Source: Boswellia sacra (taxonomy: Eukaryota > Streptophyta > Magnoliopsida > Sapindales > Burseraceae). Taken from it: DNA of 64,000 nt. The notes beneath the pieces are model-generated. The model saw only the letters and a list, made by a program, of their open reading frames with translations. It did not search any database and had not been told where the DNA came from. Of this stretch, positions 44,466 to 57,430 are shown piece after piece. Made by a program: the position numbers and the translations under genes. The stretch covers positions 124,001 to 188,000 of the forward strand of contig SNVD02010063.1 of assembly GCA_013180625.2 (NCBI GenBank), read 5' to 3'. Positions within the stretch are counted from its first letter, which is position 1. Each line of letters starts with the position of its first letter.

Positions 44466-47400
44466 TAATACATATCTTAATTATCGTAGAGTTTATAAAA
44501 ATTAATTAATAATTAATTCCACCACATGATTGAAAACAACCTTTCCGAAAAATCTAAGAAAGCATGATTTTAACTATTAACGTGCTGAAATTTGAAAGGA
44601 TGCGTTGGAATGTATCCTAAAATATTTTAGTTACAACGAGTCCCTTGTTCCATTTGTCGTATATGATTACTTGAATTATTTGATCATCGTGACATATTTT
44701 ATGCATAATTTCAAAAGCACACGTCGCCGCCGATCAAAATAGACTTTATAATTTGGTGGTACAAAGTGCTTAATCACATATATGGATTACCAACCAGATG
44801 ACACGTGTCTGCATATAACATTGACATTTCTCAAATCTTTTTTGCTTATGCGGATCAAGCTTTATAATGATCATGTTGACAAGATAATTATAGCTTTAGG
44901 TAATAATGAACATCCGGAAAAGCTGACATTAATTGTCTGTTTTGAAGTTTGAACTTGTAGCTTTGATGCCTGAGCAAGTTACCGAGCTTAGAATATGCAT
45001 TCAGAAAGAAATATCACAACTTTCAACTCCCGGTAAGTCCATAGTTGGTCAAAAAGTGCAATTGATTTAACTAGAAAAAATTATTAAGCCAATTATTCTT
45101 GGCCATGTATTTTGTATTGGCTCATACGTTCTGTTTTCAATATATGAGTAGTGGGTGAAGAGAACAGCTTGGCAGAAAAGATAGCGGCCGCCATGGAGAC
45201 ACATAATTATTGCTTTACTTCCAAGCATCAATTTGGTCGATGAAAATGACATAAATCACTATAATTCTATACAAAAAAAAAGCTTCAAAATTAACAGAGT
45301 ATGAATATCTAGCAGCAAGAAATCCTGCAGTTTGGTGCGCCTCTTTCCGCCCTGAACCTTTATGGCTTTCTTGGTTTTGTAAAGGGCTTCGTGGGCTGTA
45401 GCAAGTAAGTTTGTTGTCTACCCTCTAGTAAGATTTTGGCAGCCCATAGCCCGTAAATGAAGCCCACATTCCACAGACCGCTTCCAGATTTGGCCTGCCT
45501 AAAGATATGAAGATAAAATTGGTCCAATCATGAATCAACAACTATCTTCATACTTTTTTTTTTTGGCTATTAGCCAATCCCTATCATAATTGTCAAATCA
45601 TTCTTTCTTAAATTATACAGATGCCTCATACTTGTGAAAAGATTTTGAAGATATCTTCATAATGTAGCCATGAAGTAAGAATCAGCAATGAATCATTCAC
45701 TTTTTTGTTCAAAATTACAGGCTTTGGTTTTGCTTTAACCTGAAAAAGAACCATGACTATCACCTTTTCATGATGATCACTTTTGGTCCTTTATATGGCT
45801 TTTGTAAATTAGCTTTCGTTAACTTGGAATTTAGTATAGCATTCTTCTAAGTAATCACCAGTCTCAATTAAAGGTGCTAAGCTCTCCTATTAAAAACAAC
45901 TTATCTTTATTGCTTTTCTTGATTGATTAGAGAAGTGGGAAGCTTAGTTACTATGATACTTCCAATGATGTGAACTTGCTGTTAACCTGGATTTATTAAT
46001 TTTGTTGTAGAAAACTGAACAGGCATAGTAATAGAAAATAGAGTGATCAAATTCATTTATATATATATATTATCTTCTCATAGAGCCAAAAAGACAGATT
46101 CAGATTCATCCATCATAATCGTGGCTGCTGACAATAAAGAAACCAGATACTATTATCCAAGTTTTTTTTATATAGAAACCATGTTGATCGTTTGATAGTG
46201 CTGTTTCCATTTGGAAAACCTTGACAATTAAGTAGAAGTCACAATGGAGCAAGTAATCACTAGAGTGAAAAGGTACTTGATGATCTTGAAATGATTTGCA
46301 TCAATAATTAATCTAATCAAACGTGTCTCCACTAGAATTTTGTTGCATCGACCAAGCCACATTCTTAATATATAGAGTTTTGCACTATAAGACACTACTG
46401 GGTTCTCATTTTTTGTGATTTTCCAAAGTGGGTTTGCTTAAAAAATTGCAAGTTTGGCTTACATGCTAATGCTATTGAACTGGGTGGTTTGGCAGCTCCT
46501 ATAATTTAATAAATTTGTGTTGTGGCATGCTTTGAAAAGTTGATAACAAACGAAACAACTACAACAGAAAAGTTGATGATGTGCAGTCTTTCTCTTACCC
46601 GCCACTTACTTTGTATAGATTATTTTGCTTTTAGCATAATTGAGGGATCAGGGTGTCAAAAAAAATTGTGAAATTCACCAAACCACCTTTCATTTTCAGC
46701 TTTCCACCAAATACACTTTGCTTTTAAGCGATGAAGATAAATCAGGGTCAATGCCCTGATCTTCAATGTTTTGAAATCCGGTGCTTCTCAATTTTGGTGA
46801 ACTGTACCTTATTTGATGAAGTATTTGACAAATTTTTCTAAAGCTTTTGCTAAAATTCAAATTCATTTGTGCTGTTTTAGTAAATAAATGAATTATTGTT
46901 ACCTATTATATTACTAATACAAGAAACTGTGCTTCCAGCTGTGAAGAGCATCTAGTTGTTGCAATACGTTGTCGGCTTTCACCATCAGCTGCTTACCATG
47001 TTTTTTCTTTCTTCTTTGGACTTTTTTTTGGTCAGACAAGATAGGATCTCATCAAAAGTTAAAGATTGATCAATTTACAAAAACAAACCAGCCATTAACG
47101 TGGACCTTTTTTTCCCAGATTGTCATACGGTGAAAATTACCTACTTTAATAATGTTCCTATCAAAATAACCAAAATTTTTCCTGATAAATCTTGCTCAAA
47201 TTTCTAACGTCGACTGTTGTAATCAGTCTGTTAACACCGCTTATATATCATCCTGGCTTGCAAATTGAAATCGCCGTTTTTACAAGGCAAATACATGACA
47301 GGTGTTTTATAAATGTTATACACACACAGGCCTTGGATCCTCTCCATACATGCTCAATTATTCAAAAATGACCTAAAAGAATGGGGCATGCAATAGCCAA

Positions 47401-49669
47401 CATGTGACAAACTTTGGCATTCAGCCGAAATGTCTGAAAAGCAGCCAGAGAAACTGGGGTCAGGCTCACCACTCACCATGCCTTCCAGTGCTAACCAAAA
47501 GACATTAATCGTACACATGGAAGATACGTCTGGGTCCTTCACAGCTCATGATTACTCTTTTTTCTTGCGACTTTTCATGCACAATTACCGATGACTTTGC
47601 ACTAAATACCAATATGAATACCCATCTCTTTTCTTATTCGAGGCTTTTGAATCTAATCTAGTTCTACCCAGCCTTGATGTTATAATAATATGATCAAACA
47701 ATCTTAAGTCATTGTAACAATTGCTGAAACTAAGGGACCCAGCCCATAAACCAAAGTGAAAGGGAAATTACTAAAGTTGAAAAGGGATGAAGAAAAATTA
47801 TAAAAGAAAGAAAGAAGAAAGGTTTTAGGTATTCGAGTTGGAAAAGCTTTTCTCAAAGGAGCTTTTTGTTGGAATAATTTTTGCTTGATTGGCGCTTTAT
47901 GTTTGTCTTTAAACTAATACATCTCTCTCTCCCGTATGACTATTGCTTTAAGTTTTCTGGCTTATGGAACCTACTTGTGCCGTGTTTGTTACTTTGTCCT
48001 TTGCACAAACGGAATATGCAAAGAATAAAAGATTAACTTGAAAATGCTGCGAGAACGTTGGTGGGTTTGGGCAATTGTTTGCAATAAACAATGAAACTGT
48101 ACGTGGCGTTTATTGAGAAATGAAGAAGTGGCAATTGCGTTTGCATGTGAATTCAAGATTCAAAACTCAGCTGGACTGTGAGCTGCATGCCTCTCTATTT
48201 AGCTAATAGCAATCGTATTTGTTTATATTATCTGTAAAAGTGATTTTGGTAAATTAAAAAAGTTTGGTGCTAAATATTGGCTGTCTCGCACGACCCTTGT
48301 CAGTGAGGACTGAGACGAGGTTGGCAGGTAGTGACAGCAGCGTAGTACTCATGCAGATATCGCTACACAAAAGGGTTTACAAGAGAAATGCCAAATGCCT
48401 TGGATGCCCTCCGCAAGTTCATCTTTCTAGCAAAACATAGCTTTTTTTTGTTTTTTGTTTTAATCTTTAAAAAATAAAAAGAGAGGCAAGTAAAATAAAA
48501 GTTCAAAACCACATATGAATAGGGCAAGAGATTGATATTTCAATGTATTTTTGAAATGTTCAAAGATAATCCAAGAAAGGAAGAAAAAGAAAAATTGAAG
48601 GTCAGTAGAACTGTAGAGGTGGAAAATGTGGTCAGCAAATGTTTGATGGTAAGTCCCCTTTGGCTTTGGGTGCTTACAGCCCTTTCAGTTTCTGCAAATG
48701 TATGATATGAAATGAAATTGATAGGAGTATAACTAATATACATCTCAGAAGAACAATGGCGGTCCCATCTGATTGGACTCCCATATCAAAACCGTGCTAA
48801 AAGGTGGTCCCAATATTTCCCTTATCTTCCCTCCTTTTTTGGTTGATTTGTCCTGGAGATTTGTTTTGTTTATCTTCAGTATAACAGGAACCCTCAACCC
48901 TGTGATTAGTGCTGATCTCGATCAACTTTTACCATGTATCAAACAATTAAAATACACCGTATAATCACCTTTATCTACAATGGACGAATCCCTTGAAAAA
49001 CAATAAAATATAACACAAATTTGATTGCAGTATCCAATGAGCGAGTACGGGTTGTGACAGACACTAACAAGTAAGGGAGAGAACACACTACACGGGGACG
49101 CAGACAGGGTCACAGAGCCACAAGAAGATAAAGAATGAAAAAGAAAATGACACCACAAGCTGCCAAATCTTTGAACAGCCTTTGCTGTCAACTCCAAGCC
49201 CCTCGTCTCGTCTTTCTTCCTGATTCCCTCTCTTCTCTCTGTGATTGTGAACCAAACGAATCTCTCATGGACCCCCTTCACTTCTCTCTTTCTCTTTTCC
49301 GTCCTTTCAGAAAAAGTAAAGACATTACTATAAAGATTGAATGATTGATTTTTCTGTTTCGTGAGAACTTGGAGCGTCTTATTAGTCATCCAGAGGAGTT
49401 ACCAAACCATTTTACTTTTTCTTTTGATTAGTCTGAGAAAGTGGAACCCTTTTCCTCTTCATAAAATTTCTCTTCTATTTGACTAAACCCACTGGAACCA
49501 CGCTACATCAAATATCTTTTATCTCTGAATCTGAATCTGCTTTTTTCATTCATAATTCCCAGAATCATCATTATCATCATCTTCTCTGCTTTCCTCGTCT
49601 TTTCTTCTCAGAAAAACAAAACCAAAACCAGTTTTAACCTTAAAAAACGCTTCTTGTTTCGCTATCAAA
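44466..49669. other. Gene-poor 5.2-kb stretch and GPI-protein promoter
   Basis: No exon chain or RNA gene was recognised. The longest frame (48922-49389, minus, 155 codons) is of low-complexity composition and lies over the promoter/leader of the next gene, so I treat it as chance. From about 49130 the plus strand becomes CT-rich, as in a plant 5' UTR. Confidence 0.5.
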
Positions 49670-51149
49670 ATGCCATCCTTTCCCTTTATTTTCTTTTTCA
49701 CTTTCACGTTAGCCGTTCTGCTTTCGAGTTTTCGTTTCTCATTTGCTGGGTTACTCGCTGACCCGGTTACGGGCCATGACCAACCTTTGAAGCCGGGAGA
49801 GTACTCATCCCCTAACACGGTGCCGGCATTCCCCGTACAGACCGAGGCCGCGACCTGTCGTCTGGACCTGTCGGCGGAGCTTTTCGGCGGTGTAAACGAC
49901 GCCTGTGGCCGTGACTTGGACCGGAGCAGGTGTTGTCCTGTATTAGCGGCCTGGCTTTTTGCTGCTCACGCACGGTACGCTCTGCAGGTCCAGGCGCCGG
50001 CTCCAGCCGCAGAGCCGGACCTTCCGATGATGCCTGACGACTCGCAGAAGTGCGTGAACTCTCTGCAGAGCGCGTTGGTGAGCAAGAACGTGAAGATTCC
50101 GCAACCGAATGCGAGCTGTGATGCGATTCTGTGTTTTTGTGGGATCAGGCTCCACAAAATCAGCTCGCTGAGCTGTCCGGCGGCATTCAATGTCACCTCT
50201 GGGTTCCATAACGTGACGCCGACGGCTGCCGTTAAGAACTTGGAGAAGAATTGCAGGAATTCCTCGTACTCTGGCTGTACTAAATGCCTTGGCGCTCTTC
50301 AAAAGGTCGTTTATTTATTTATTTTAAATTTTAATTCCTGGAATTGCATTTATTTCTTTGCTTTTGTGTCATTGATTTAAAAAAAATATATCATAAATTG
50401 GCTCAATAAGAATCATAAATGAACTTAATGTGGATCTTCAATTTTTTTCATTCAAGATTATAATTTGGTTTCTGATGATAAAAATATCTTTTTTACGAAT
50501 TTGTCACAACAAAATGTCTTGTGGAACTGAATTGAATATGATAACGGCAGGAGCATGAAAGCTAAGTGGAATAGACTTTTGTGCTGTACATTTTGCCGTT
50601 TTGTGAAACAAGCCGAAGTCATTCTGGTAGACAATTGAAAACGACGTCGCCATGTGCTTTGTAGATGTTGGCCCTTTATTTCTTTGTACAATATGGTGCT
50701 TGCATTGATGCCTGCCTTGCCATGAATCATGATCTTTCCTTTTTCCTTCTTAATATGCATAGTTTTGACACTAAAATGCCCTTGCAATTCGCTGCTATTT
50801 ACAGCTAAAGGGAGTGCACAAGAACGGAACGGTAGACGAGGAGGATAACAGGGCAAGCAAGATGTTCAACAGAGACTGCCAATTGATGGGGCTGACGTGG
50901 CTTCTAGCACGTAACAAAACGGCCTACATTCCCACCGTTTCAGCCGTGTTGCGAGCCATCATGTACAGTGCGCACCCACATGAGTCCAAGTGTAGCCCTG
51001 ATCAAGAGAACATGCCTTTAGCCGTTGATTCTCTGCAGTTCGAAAAGAGTGAATCATCCTCATCTTCACCATCATGGGCTCGAGGCTTCCATCATGCCTT
51101 TTGGTTTCCGTTTTTGCCCTTAATCATGCTATTTTCACAGTTTGTTTAG
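49670..51149 (+). CDS. GPI-anchored protein of the At4g28100 type (SPARK-like Cys-rich)
   Basis: Two exons (49670-50305, 50805-51149) give 326 residues with a GT-AG junction after GALQK. Residues 1-27 are a hydrophobic signal peptide ending SFAG. The mature part has TVPAFPVQTEAATCRLDLSA, CGRDLDRSRCCPVLAAWLFA, CDAILCFCGIRLH and CTKCLGALQK, a regular set of paired cysteines typical of the family. There are several N-glycosylation sequons, for example NAS, NVT and NKT. The C-terminus is Ser-rich then hydrophobic (FWFPFLPLIMLFSQFV), as required for GPI attachment. It should act at the outer face of the plasma membrane or wall. The biochemical role of this family is not established. Confidence 0.9.
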
Positions 51150-52306
51150 GAGTCAACGGTCCTGGTACTGGTGCTGGTGCTGTTGCCGTTGCTGGCCTCT
51201 GTAATATTTCCTTTTTTTTTTTTTTGCGTGTGCGCTTGTCGAGGTCACGTGAAGCTAGGAGACAAGACACAAAAGGGCCATGGCGAGTCGTTTTTGTCCT
51301 TTTGGTCACTGTAAATTTCAGGCTCGTTTTCAGATTTCTTTTGACATGTAATAGTTAATACAGAGCACAATTCTTACCCATTGACCTTTACCGTTTACAA
51401 TCTTTTGCTTCTGTGGTAATATATCAATATCAGTCGTATCTTATGCAGTTCTTGCCAAAAATTTTTAATATCTCAGCATTGCCAAGCCTTTTCATTCAAA
51501 CGCCAGATGCGCATGCACAAATAATTTTATAAGAATTGCAGGCTAGATAGTATAAACTGACATAGGAACCAAAGAGCTAGATGCCATTGGACTTACCAAA
51601 CAAAAAGCGTAGTCACCTTTACAATTATTAATATGTAGATTTGTTTGAAATTTAAAAAATCAGTAAATTATTGGAATCCGTTTCGATGGCACTGACTAAC
51701 AATTTTGCTAATCTATCGATAAATGTAAACAAGCGTCATTAAACGAATCCCCAAGACTGAGTATGTTGGTCGCTTAGTAGCGAAATTAGTAAACTAATCA
51801 ATTTAATTAGTTAGGTAACGCATAGTCATATTGTATTATGTGTGCTTTCACATGTTCAAGGGAGAGAATTGCGGTTGAATGTTTGTTCTCACTGTCTCTG
51901 CTCTCAAGTCTACAGTGGATGCCGATTCCACTTGAAATCGAAGTAGTTGCATCGCTATTTGGGCCAACCCCCCTTCAAGTTGTTCAAGAGCTTTTAGGCA
52001 CTCTCAGTTCAAACATTAATCAAGACTGAAACATATTAATCAAAGATACTTTTGGTCATTATACTAAAACCAAAATTGGGATGGAATTAATAGATGAAAT
52101 TGAAAAGGAAATCACTTATATTGTTTGCTTGAAGCTTGCTGTGAAGAGCTGTTTCCAATTTTGTGGTCGATTCCCAATGAATTTATCTACCATTTTCAAT
52201 AGTAATTCACAGAATTGTACAATTCAGACGTATAAAAATATGAGCAAAGTGCCGGAGTTTCCACGAATAATTCCATGCAACATATTGGAATCCGTTGAAG
52301 AAAACC
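51150..52306. other. Intergenic, no gene seen
   Basis: This is the 3' flank of the GPI-protein gene and of the ENT array. Short plus frames at 51838-52029 and 52081-52347 have no family match; the second overlaps the last ENT exon on the opposite strand. Confidence 0.5.
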
Positions 52307-55300
52307 TCACCATCCTTTGGCAATGGGCCACAGCCAATCTAGTGTAACCCCAGCAAACAAACCTCCTAGGAGAAATAACACAAGCAAATTTCCAAGTGCA
52401 TTTTGCTCAGGTCCCTACGAGAATTAAAACACAAACACAATAATAATCTTCAAACACTACCAAAAGCTAAGGTGAAACTACTCCTTTCAAGTCTTTTATG
52501 TAATGATCAAAACTTATAATCTTCTGGTGCAGAAGGAAGGACACAAACAGTAACATAACCTTTTGTTAAACCCATAAACGATGTTAGCATAATCATCCAG
52601 CCCTGTTCACCGTATTTGGCTGTGAAGTAGAATGCTGGAATATGTAAGAAACGAGAAAGAATTGCTATCATGAGACCTTTTCGAGACTTCAACCACAAGA
52701 ACTTCAGCAATGGCAAGTATCTCTCAATGAGATGCCAAACATTAAACATTGCTACCAAAACGAGTGCATACCTGATACAGTCAAAAGTGTATATTTGAAT
52801 CTCACCACATACAAGCAGAGACATGGACTATTTCACCTGCAATTTTGGAATTAAAAGGATTTTTGGAGAATAGTTGACTCTTGAATAAGAGGGGATTGAA
52901 TGAGGAAAGAATTGATAATGAAATGTAATAAATGGTCATTACAGGTGGTATTAGAGCACTGGTATTATTTTGTATGCTCATTTGGTGATTGAGATGAGAT
53001 TGAAAAAGGAGTTTTTAATTATGAATGTAGATTCATTCCTAGTAAGAGTTTGTAAATTCAATGTTGCTTGGAAAAGGATTTATTTTAGCATTTTCATAGG
53101 ACTAGAGAGATGTCCATCTAATCCTCTTGATAAATGCTCATGTTTTATATGGTTGCGTTAATAGTTAGGAAAGATAATAATCTAATTTTATGAGGGAATA
53201 AAATTATCACTCCTAATAAATTCTAAGGCCTTATTGCATATCATTATCAATTCTTTCCCTATTCAATCGCCATTCATTCAAAAGTCAGCTATTCTCCAAA
53301 AATCCTTTTAATTCCAAAATTGCAGATGTTACATAGACCTATGCACAGGTATCTAATGGCAATTGATATTAAAATTATTACATAAGTTTACGGAAGACAT
53401 GAATAAAGATAAACATGAAGCTAAATAGTTCTTGATGAACATTTACCACGTACCTAAACTGCGTTGCTCCAGTATCTTCAAATAAGAATCCAGGGAAAAT
53501 TGACAATGTTAGTACATGAATGAGAAAATACCAAGTGCATAATCAATGTTATGAAATCATAACTCTTTGTTGCTCAGCCGCTCACATTTTCTCGCAGCCT
53601 GCATGAAACTGCTCAGGATTAAAAAGGATCGAATTGCGAATTACTAGGAGCTCTTTTTTTAAAAATCATTTAGAGAATGGATTATACTTCTTCTGGCAAT
53701 GGTTGGATAACACCAGCAGCAGCAAGGTCAGCTGAAACAGTTTTTGATCCCTCTGAGGCTGCCTTGGCGCGGTAGTACTTCAGAATGGGTAATTTGGGGA
53801 AGGCATATGCATAGAGAAGAACACAAAGAAGCTCAAAAGCTGCTGAGATTGCAGAGAATAGAACCGCAAGAAATGGTGGAGGTAATTAGTATCTTGCAAT
53901 CAAACTGACAGAAAGGGTTTCACCGTTTTAAGTTTGTTATCTCACCAGCTTTGAACTATATTTCTTTCAAATTCTGCTCGTGCCTCACAAAGTGATATGC
54001 TGCAATAGTTTTATGTGTCCCTTTTAATAGTTAACAAATAGATATTATCCTAGATTGCTCTAAAACTTGAGTAGTCGCTTCGATAAATTTTAGAGAAAAC
54101 CATGGTCATCAAATCCTTTTATTTTTACTTGAAAGAGATTATAGACTCCTATACCATACAACTTCCGTGATGAGCTTTATTTCTTCATTAAAATTTTTAA
54201 AGATCTAAACAAATTCAATCAGGTATGAGAAACAAACCGACTAAAGCCATAAAATGAAAATGACAAACGTCAAAAGAAGAAAGAGCTTTAAGAACTCTTT
54301 CAATATCCAATTTAGTTCATATATCTCTGAACCTTGGCGCACACAAGATAAAATTAATATCATTTCACCTCTCCAATATAGTCAGAAAATTAAGAAACAG
54401 AATTTACGTGTAGAACAACTATAGAGGAGCTAATTTTCCTTTTCCACTTTACTGATAGGAGAAGGAAAAGAAACAACATAGAATTTGACATTACTAGCCC
54501 CCTTGCGAAGACCATCCTGAGAGTTGTTGAAAGCTGCATTTGTGATTAGCGTCAAAGCAGAGATTATTGCCCATGATGCAGCCAAACCAGCTAGGAATGA
54601 CTGAAAAATATGATACATAAGAGTATGCACAACTCTAAAATCAGATCCGAAGAATATCGAAACTAGAAAAGCTTTGTATATAGCATTGCCAGCCACATAT
54701 ACTACTTAAGTAATTCAGGGCTCATGAAGGAAAGATCTCCAACCATTCCACCCTGCACATGAGCATCAGCAACTCCAAAAGCACCACTAACAGCACGAAT
54801 TCCAATGAACATTCCAACTCCCCCTTTCCCAAATGTAGCTAAATCCAAGCACCATAGAGAAAGGAAGAGAAAGGATTAACATGGCTCAAGGGAGATGATG
54901 TGCAACAATAAAACTCATTTCTAGAAAAATCAGGTAAACGTTTGTGATCAAGTAAATTGGATGCAGTAATGTAGTACAAGAGAAAACTACTTACAACTGA
55001 AACCAAAAGGGTGCTTAAGAAGAACAGGATGTATCCAGTCCAAATAGATTTCTTATTCTAGTATTGACTTTTGCCTCATTGTAAGCCAGAATTGCAAGTG
55101 TTTCAAGCGCAAATGGCTGATACACAAGAGTTAGGACCCTTGAAGGGTGGTATCGCTGAAAAGGAGAATGAAAACTCAGTTTGGTTACTTGCTAAATCAA
55201 TAACATCAGCAGCAATGAAAATCTCTAACACATACTTTTGGCTAAAATGCACTTCAAAAGTTCGAAAATTAATACCATAAATCACAAAAGCTAAGAGTTC

Positions 55301-55906
55301 CATTAAAGATCAAGAATTAAATTCAATCAAGGCAAAGTGATACCTACTGAAACAGAGATAAAGTCTAAGATCAAAAGAATAAAACCTCAATTATCAATAA
55401 CGTGTTCTAAACCAGAAGTTTCAATTTAAGAGTAGTCAATACTTCATATGCAGGGTGGTAACAAACTCTGTCCAGGCAATTTTTTGGTTTTTATATTACA
55501 AAGAAGCATTTAACATGATCCATAATAGACAGCAATTTTCAGGAAAGTAAGATTTTTTTTACCTTGGTAAGCAAATAAATAGTCAATGACATACTTTCAC
55601 ATAATCAGAAGCATCAGTATATTTTACAAAGCCTAAAGAAGAATTACAAATTTGGGATATGAAAGTTACTGGAAACAGGTAAACATAATAATCTTCTATT
55701 GTCAGCATACTGTTCCATGAAAAGAGGCACCCGATTCCCAGAAGCCAACACAAGGCCATCGCAGCATACTTCCCCTAAATTGCAGCAAATGTATGCAAGA
55801 AAATTTTTTCCAATAAATTTCTCCCGCTGTAGATTCACTAGTTACGGAACCAAAAGGTGTTATGACAAGCCTCAAGCTTTGCTGGAGCACCATCAGGCGA
55901 AGCCAT
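52307..55906 (-). pseudogene. ENT3: Equilibrative nucleoside transporter (ENT3-like) pseudogene, copy 1
   Basis: All nine exons of the intact neighbour can be traced: about 55871-55906, 55690-55795, ~55000-55155, ~54700-54840, 54495-54600, 53688-53863, ~53460-53610, 52513-52771 and 52307-52414. Lesions are multiple. Exon 1 has a GC in place of the GT donor. An insertion shifts exon 3 (after RNLFG). The exon 4 acceptor is lost. The exon 6 acceptor AG became GG. Exon 7 has an in-frame stop after SNKEL and a single-base loss before the FLIY equivalent. The first intron base after exon 8 is T rather than G. Segments still legible include MASPDGAPAKLE, LPLLKFLWLKSRKGL and FYFTAKYGEQGWMIMLTSF. A 489-bp MITE sits in the intron between exons 7 and 8. 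It cannot make a full transporter. Confidence 0.9.
52837..53325. mobile_element. MITE in an intron of the ENT pseudogene
   Basis: CTGCAATTTTGGAATTAAAA at the left end is mirrored by TTTTAATTCCAAAATTGCAG at the right. The inverted similarity continues inward for about 90 bp (GGATTTTTGGAGAATAG and beyond). The corresponding intron in the intact copy is only 102 bp and lacks it. No clear target duplication is visible, so the superfamily is open. Confidence 0.8.
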
Positions 55907-57430
55907 TTATAACTACTTCATTTCAAACTCCTAAAAGCAATTGCAGATATAGCCCAAGCGTCTATACAATTAAAGAGGCTAGCATCGAAATGGTGCATCA
56001 AATAGTAGTTTTATCAACAAAAAGAACTGAAAAGCAAAGGAACTTCCGCAACTGCTGGATATTATTTATAATGTACAGGACATGACGACTCCTATGCTTC
56101 TTGAATTGAGGATAAGCAAACATATTATTTGCTAACATAATATTTCAATAATTCAATTCAACATTCCTCTTGCCAAGGCTTCTGCAGAACTTACACATCA
56201 ATGAACATATTGAAGTTGAACCATCTGAAATAATCTAATCCATACAGATCATTTGACCACAAACTTTGTGCCCAGAAAGAACAAAGGAGATGCTTTCTGG
56301 AAAAAGTTGAGTTTTGACAAATAACAGGAGGTCCAAGGAGATACTTCCAAGGAAAAATTTGCACTTAGCTTTCTGAGCTTAAAACAAATAATAAGCTGAC
56401 AAACTTTTTGTCTTATTTATTCAGAAAGCTCTCTACTTTACCTTGTTTAAGATTAATTTATTTTGAAAATCTAGACTATTCAGATCATCTTCACAAGCCA
56501 AAAGACACTAATGCAATCAATAATATTTAAGGGACATTGTTCATCAATTATGAGTGATAAACATAATTAATAAAATGCTTGTTCATCCGAGTGTAATATA
56601 GCGAGAGAAGAATATGACCAAAGTCGTGTTACTCCCTCAGCTCTCACTCGATCGTTACCTCAATCTATATGCAACAATCCTTTTAACTGATTTTTTTCAA
56701 CAAAAAGTAAATTTTTGTCATTAGATATATTAAAGAGTTAGCCAACCTAATATTTTACTCACTTTTTTCTCAATTTGTAGTTGACACACATCACAAAACT
56801 TTTCACTCCGCTGGCTAACACCAGGCTTGGTTAGGAACATCAATATGGCGGAGAAAGTATTTCCGGTAATGGTCTCTGAGACTTGAATTTTGATGAGATG
56901 TTCAAGAAAAGTATGTATGCTAATTTTGATATGGAAGGTCATACGTCAATATCGTGATGATATTTTATTGATTTCAAGATATCAAGTGATTGATTTTGAT
57001 TCGTTTGGAAGGTAACACTCAATCTGAGTTTGTGACAAATCTACTTAACGAGTAAAATGGTAAATTAGCAACACTTTCAGAATATTTAACTGCTGTCTCC
57101 ATTTTGTGCTCAACTGCTCACTGCAGACATTCCGCATTATCAAAATCATCGGAGTTCGGAATATAGTGTAGAGTTATAGTCCATTCAGTTTGCTCGAGAC
57201 GATGACAAATCAGGCAATCATTATTGCAATTTACAAGACTGTACAGTTTAAACATACAACATAGAAGCTAGCTTAGGGCAATATTTGCCTCAAGTTAATT
57301 CTAATAAATAGCTCATGCAACATTTGGCAATCTCGTACCATACCATAAATAAATAAATTAAAAATGTAATCCTTTATGCTAAACTAGAATAGAAATTACA
57401 TCCAACCTCCAAAGCAGCCAGAATCAAACC
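55907..57430. other. Spacer of the ENT array
   Basis: No gene was found. The part from about 57044 to 57430, with CTCAACTGCTCACTGCAGAC, recurs at about 62235-62620 downstream of copy 3. The duplicated unit therefore includes 3' flank and is about 5.1-5.2 kb. Confidence 0.6.

Noticed and set aside
47354..47542. Minus-strand 62-codon ORF in the gene-poor region
   Set aside because: No domain, no partner exons and no similarity that I recognise.
48922..49389. 155-codon minus-strand ORF
   Set aside because: Low-complexity composition, no family resemblance, and it overlaps the CT-rich promoter/leader of the GPI-protein gene on the other strand. Best seen as a chance frame.
49943..50302. 119-codon minus-strand ORF
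   Set aside because: Antisense shadow of exon 1 of the GPI-anchored protein gene, which has clear signal-peptide and cysteine motifs on the plus strand.
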